DNA of 6,875 nt, taken from NCBI GenBank assembly GCA_036381125.1, contig DASVDK010000077.1, positions 1-6,875 of the forward strand. Reading direction: 5' to 3'. The notes beneath the pieces were generated by a model. That model searched no databases. It saw nothing but the letters and a program-made list of their open reading frames with translations, and was not told where the DNA came from. Source of the DNA: DASVDK01 sp036381125 [NCBI: Thermodesulfobacteriota bacterium]. Lineage in GTDB: Bacteria; DASVDK01. Both the position numbers and the translations under genes were made by a program. Positions 5,871-6,875 of the stretch are shown one piece after another; the stretch's first letter is position 1, and each line of letters begins with the position of its first letter.

Positions 5871-6623
5871 CTACCGCTCCGATCTCGATCCGGCCGCGGC
5901 GCCGGCGCGCGCGGGCCGGCGGCGCGGCCGCAGGACGGCGAGCCCGCCCCGCTCGGCCACCACCTCGGCCAGCGCGGGCGCCAGCTCACGCCCCGCGCGC
6001 TCCACGTGCTCGCGCGTCAGCCGCTCCGCCTCGTCGGCGTCGCGGCGCCGCATCGCGTCGAGGATCGCCCGGTGATCGGCGAGCGACACCGGGATCCGCC
6101 CCGGCCGCGACAGCGACAGGGCGCGCAGCCAGTGGATCTTCTGGTCGATCCCCCGGTGGATCTCCACGAGCGCGGCGTTGCCGCTCGCCGAGATGATGGC
6201 GTTGTGGAACCGCCGGCTCGCCTCGAGGTAGCGCGCGCCGCTCGGGTGGCCCGCCTCCGCCTCCATCCGCTGGAAGTACCGGCCGAGGGTGTCGAGTTCC
6301 GCGTCGGTCATCCGCTGCGTGGCGAGGCGGGCGGCGTAGCCCTCGGTCATGCTCTTGACCGCGTAGGCCTCGAGCACGTCCTCCGCGGTGAGCACCCGGA
6401 CGAAGGCGCCGCGACCCGGCCGGACGACGACGAGCCCCTCCTGCCCCAGCATCCGGAGCGCCTCGCGGATCGGCGTGCGGCTGATGTGGTAGGCGTCGGC
6501 GATCTCCGACTCGTTGATCCGGTCGCCTGGGCGGAGCTTGCCGCCGACGATGGCCTGGCGCAGGACGTCGGCCAGGCGGTCGGGCATCAGCCGCGGGACC
6601 GGGAGGTTGAGCTTGCCGAACAT
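5871..6623 (-). CDS. GntR-family transcriptional regulator, FCD type
   Basis: A 250-residue repressor-like protein. The N-terminal winged helix (about 12-76) has LRQAIVGGKLRPGDRINE, the recognition-helix region SRTPIREALRML at 48-59 and the wing GLVVVRPGRGAFV at 63-75. The helical FCD effector domain (about 80-222) has FHNAI at 139-143, DHRAI at 183-187 and EHVERA at 205-210. The metal-site consensus D-x3-H before the first His is Ser136 here instead of Asp. Ligands of FCD regulators are commonly organic acids, which fits the ligase and isomerase downstream. I chose the ATG at 6623 because GAGGG lies seven bases upstream; a GTG at 6698 would add a low-complexity Ala/Pro tail and place the start beside the predicted operator. 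The tail after about 225 is Arg/Ala-rich. As first gene of the operon, with a palindrome at its promoter, it probably controls itself and the genes below. Confidence 0.94.
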   Translation of the reverse strand: MFGKLNLPVPRLMPDRLADVLRQAIVGGKLRPGDRINESEIADAYHISRTPIREALRMLGQEGLVVVRPGRGAFVRVLTAEDVLEAYAVKSMTEGYAARLATQRMTDAELDTLGRYFQRMEAEAGHPSGARYLEASRRFHNAIISASGNAALVEIHRGIDQKIHWLRALSLSRPGRIPVSLADHRAILDAMRRRDADEAERLTREHVERAGRELAPALAEVVAERGGLAVLRPRRRPARAGAAAGSRSER

Positions 6624-6630
6624 GGCGGTT

Positions 6631-6635
6631 CCCTC
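6631..6635 (-). promoter_or_regulatory. Ribosome binding site for the regulator
   Basis: GAGGG on the minus strand, seven bases before the ATG at 6623. It decides between this start and the GTG at 6698, which lacks a purine-rich site. Confidence 0.6.
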
Positions 6636-6696
6636 GAGCGGCGCGGCGGCGGCCGCGCCAGGGGGCGCCGGCCGCGGCGCGCGCCGGGCGTCCGTC

Positions 6697-6714
6697 ACGA
6701 CTGTCGACAGTGGT
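6697..6714. promoter_or_regulatory. Palindromic operator candidate
   Basis: ACTGTCGACAGT at 6700-6711 is a perfect 12-bp palindrome. It extends to 16 of 18 symmetric positions across 6697-6714. It lies over the predicted transcription start, about 77 bp before the regulator's start codon. Its TGT-ACA symmetry is compatible with sites of FadR-type GntR proteins, which often have a T-x-G-T / A-C-x-A core. Autorepression by blocking the promoter is the likely role (inference). Confidence 0.6.
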
Positions 6715-6715
6715 C

Positions 6716-6745
6716 AGTGTTCAATCGGCAGGCGGCCGATGTCAA
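6716..6745 (-). promoter_or_regulatory. Sigma-70-type promoter of the operon
   Basis: On the minus strand a perfect TTGACA (6740-6745) is followed, after 18 bases, by AACACT (6716-6721), which keeps only the A at -10 position 2, the A at position 4 and the final T. Transcription would start near 6709, inside the palindrome. A second possible -10, TATAAC (6762-6767, minus strand), has no good -35 upstream. Confidence 0.5.
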
Positions 6746-6762
6746 CCATGAACTAAACCATG
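6744..6762. repeat. Pair of AACCATG direct repeats at the promoter
   Basis: AACCATG occurs at 6744-6750 and 6756-6762, 12 bp apart, close to one helical turn. The pair overlaps the edge of the -35 box and extends upstream of it, in the only AT-rich stretch of the window. It could be a second protein-binding site, or chance. Confidence 0.35.
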
Positions 6763-6875
6763 TTATATCTTTCACGAACCGGCAGCGGGGCCGCAACGCG
6801 TGTCACGCCTGCGCGTTCCGCGTCGCCGTCGTCGTCGCCTCGCGCGGTCGTTGCCGCGCTCGTCTATCTCAGAAC
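6763..6875. other. Upstream end of window, no gene supported
   Basis: After the AT-rich stretch the sequence returns to high GC. Both strands have short open frames reaching the edge: an Arg-rich minus frame ending at 6772-6774, and plus-strand frames from about 6800. They are low-complexity and lack a good ribosome binding site. A divergent gene may begin beyond the edge, but I see no support for one here. Confidence 0.4.

Noticed and set aside
4664-5989. Upstream extension of the alpha-subunit frame to 5989
   Set aside because: The extension is Arg/Gly/Ala-rich and overlaps the whole beta subunit. The ATG at 4663 gives a normal SucD-type N-terminus and an ATGA overlap.
6624-6698. GTG start of the regulator at 6698
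   Set aside because: It lacks a ribosome binding site, adds an Ala/Pro-rich segment before the winged helix, and sits at the edge of the operator palindrome.

Overview
This is a very GC-rich window (about 70 percent or more by eye) with every convincing gene on the minus strand. It reads right to left as one compact catabolic-looking operon. Strong GC bias at third codon positions, GTG and TTG starts, and the mix of an FCD-type GntR regulator, a two-subunit CoA ligase and a hot-dog hydratase suggest a soil or subsurface bacterium such as a high-GC proteobacterium or a Rokubacteria/NC10-like lineage. The sequence alone cannot settle the taxon.

Layout in transcription order. 6624-6875 is the upstream region: a perfect -35 hexamer, a weak -10, a perfect 12-bp palindrome over the predicted start of transcription, and two direct repeats. 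Then come a GntR/FCD regulator (6623-5871), an ATP-grasp CoA-ligase beta subunit (5868-4660), its CoA-binding alpha subunit (4663-3740), a double hot-dog MaoC/FAS1-like hydratase (3703-2594), an ornithine cyclodeaminase/mu-crystallin family protein (2589-1579), and an aconitase/isopropylmalate-isomerase large subunit (1544-264, TTG start). Gaps between genes are a 4-bp overlap or 2 to 36 bp, so one transcript is likely. The left end (1-260) is a tandem repeat with units starting at 1, 103 and 247. A minus-strand reading frame that begins at 279, inside the end of the isomerase gene, stays open through the repeats to the window edge.

How the genes could work together (inference). The aconitase-type protein would move a hydroxyl group on a di- or tricarboxylic acid. 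The ligase would make its CoA thioester. The hot-dog protein would hydrate or dehydrate an acyl-CoA, and the OCD-family protein would handle an imino or amino acid with NAD(P). Both ligase subunits carry motifs that, from memory, look more like ATP-citrate lyase/citryl-CoA synthetase than succinyl-CoA synthetase. The substrate may therefore be citrate-like (citrate, methylcitrate, citramalate or an alkylmalate) rather than succinate. No lyase, transporter or isomerase small subunit lies in the window. The most interesting points are this possible unassigned carboxylate:CoA ligase pathway, a changed metal-ligand position in the ATP-grasp subunit, and the in-frame repeat ORF sitting where the isomerase small subunit should start.
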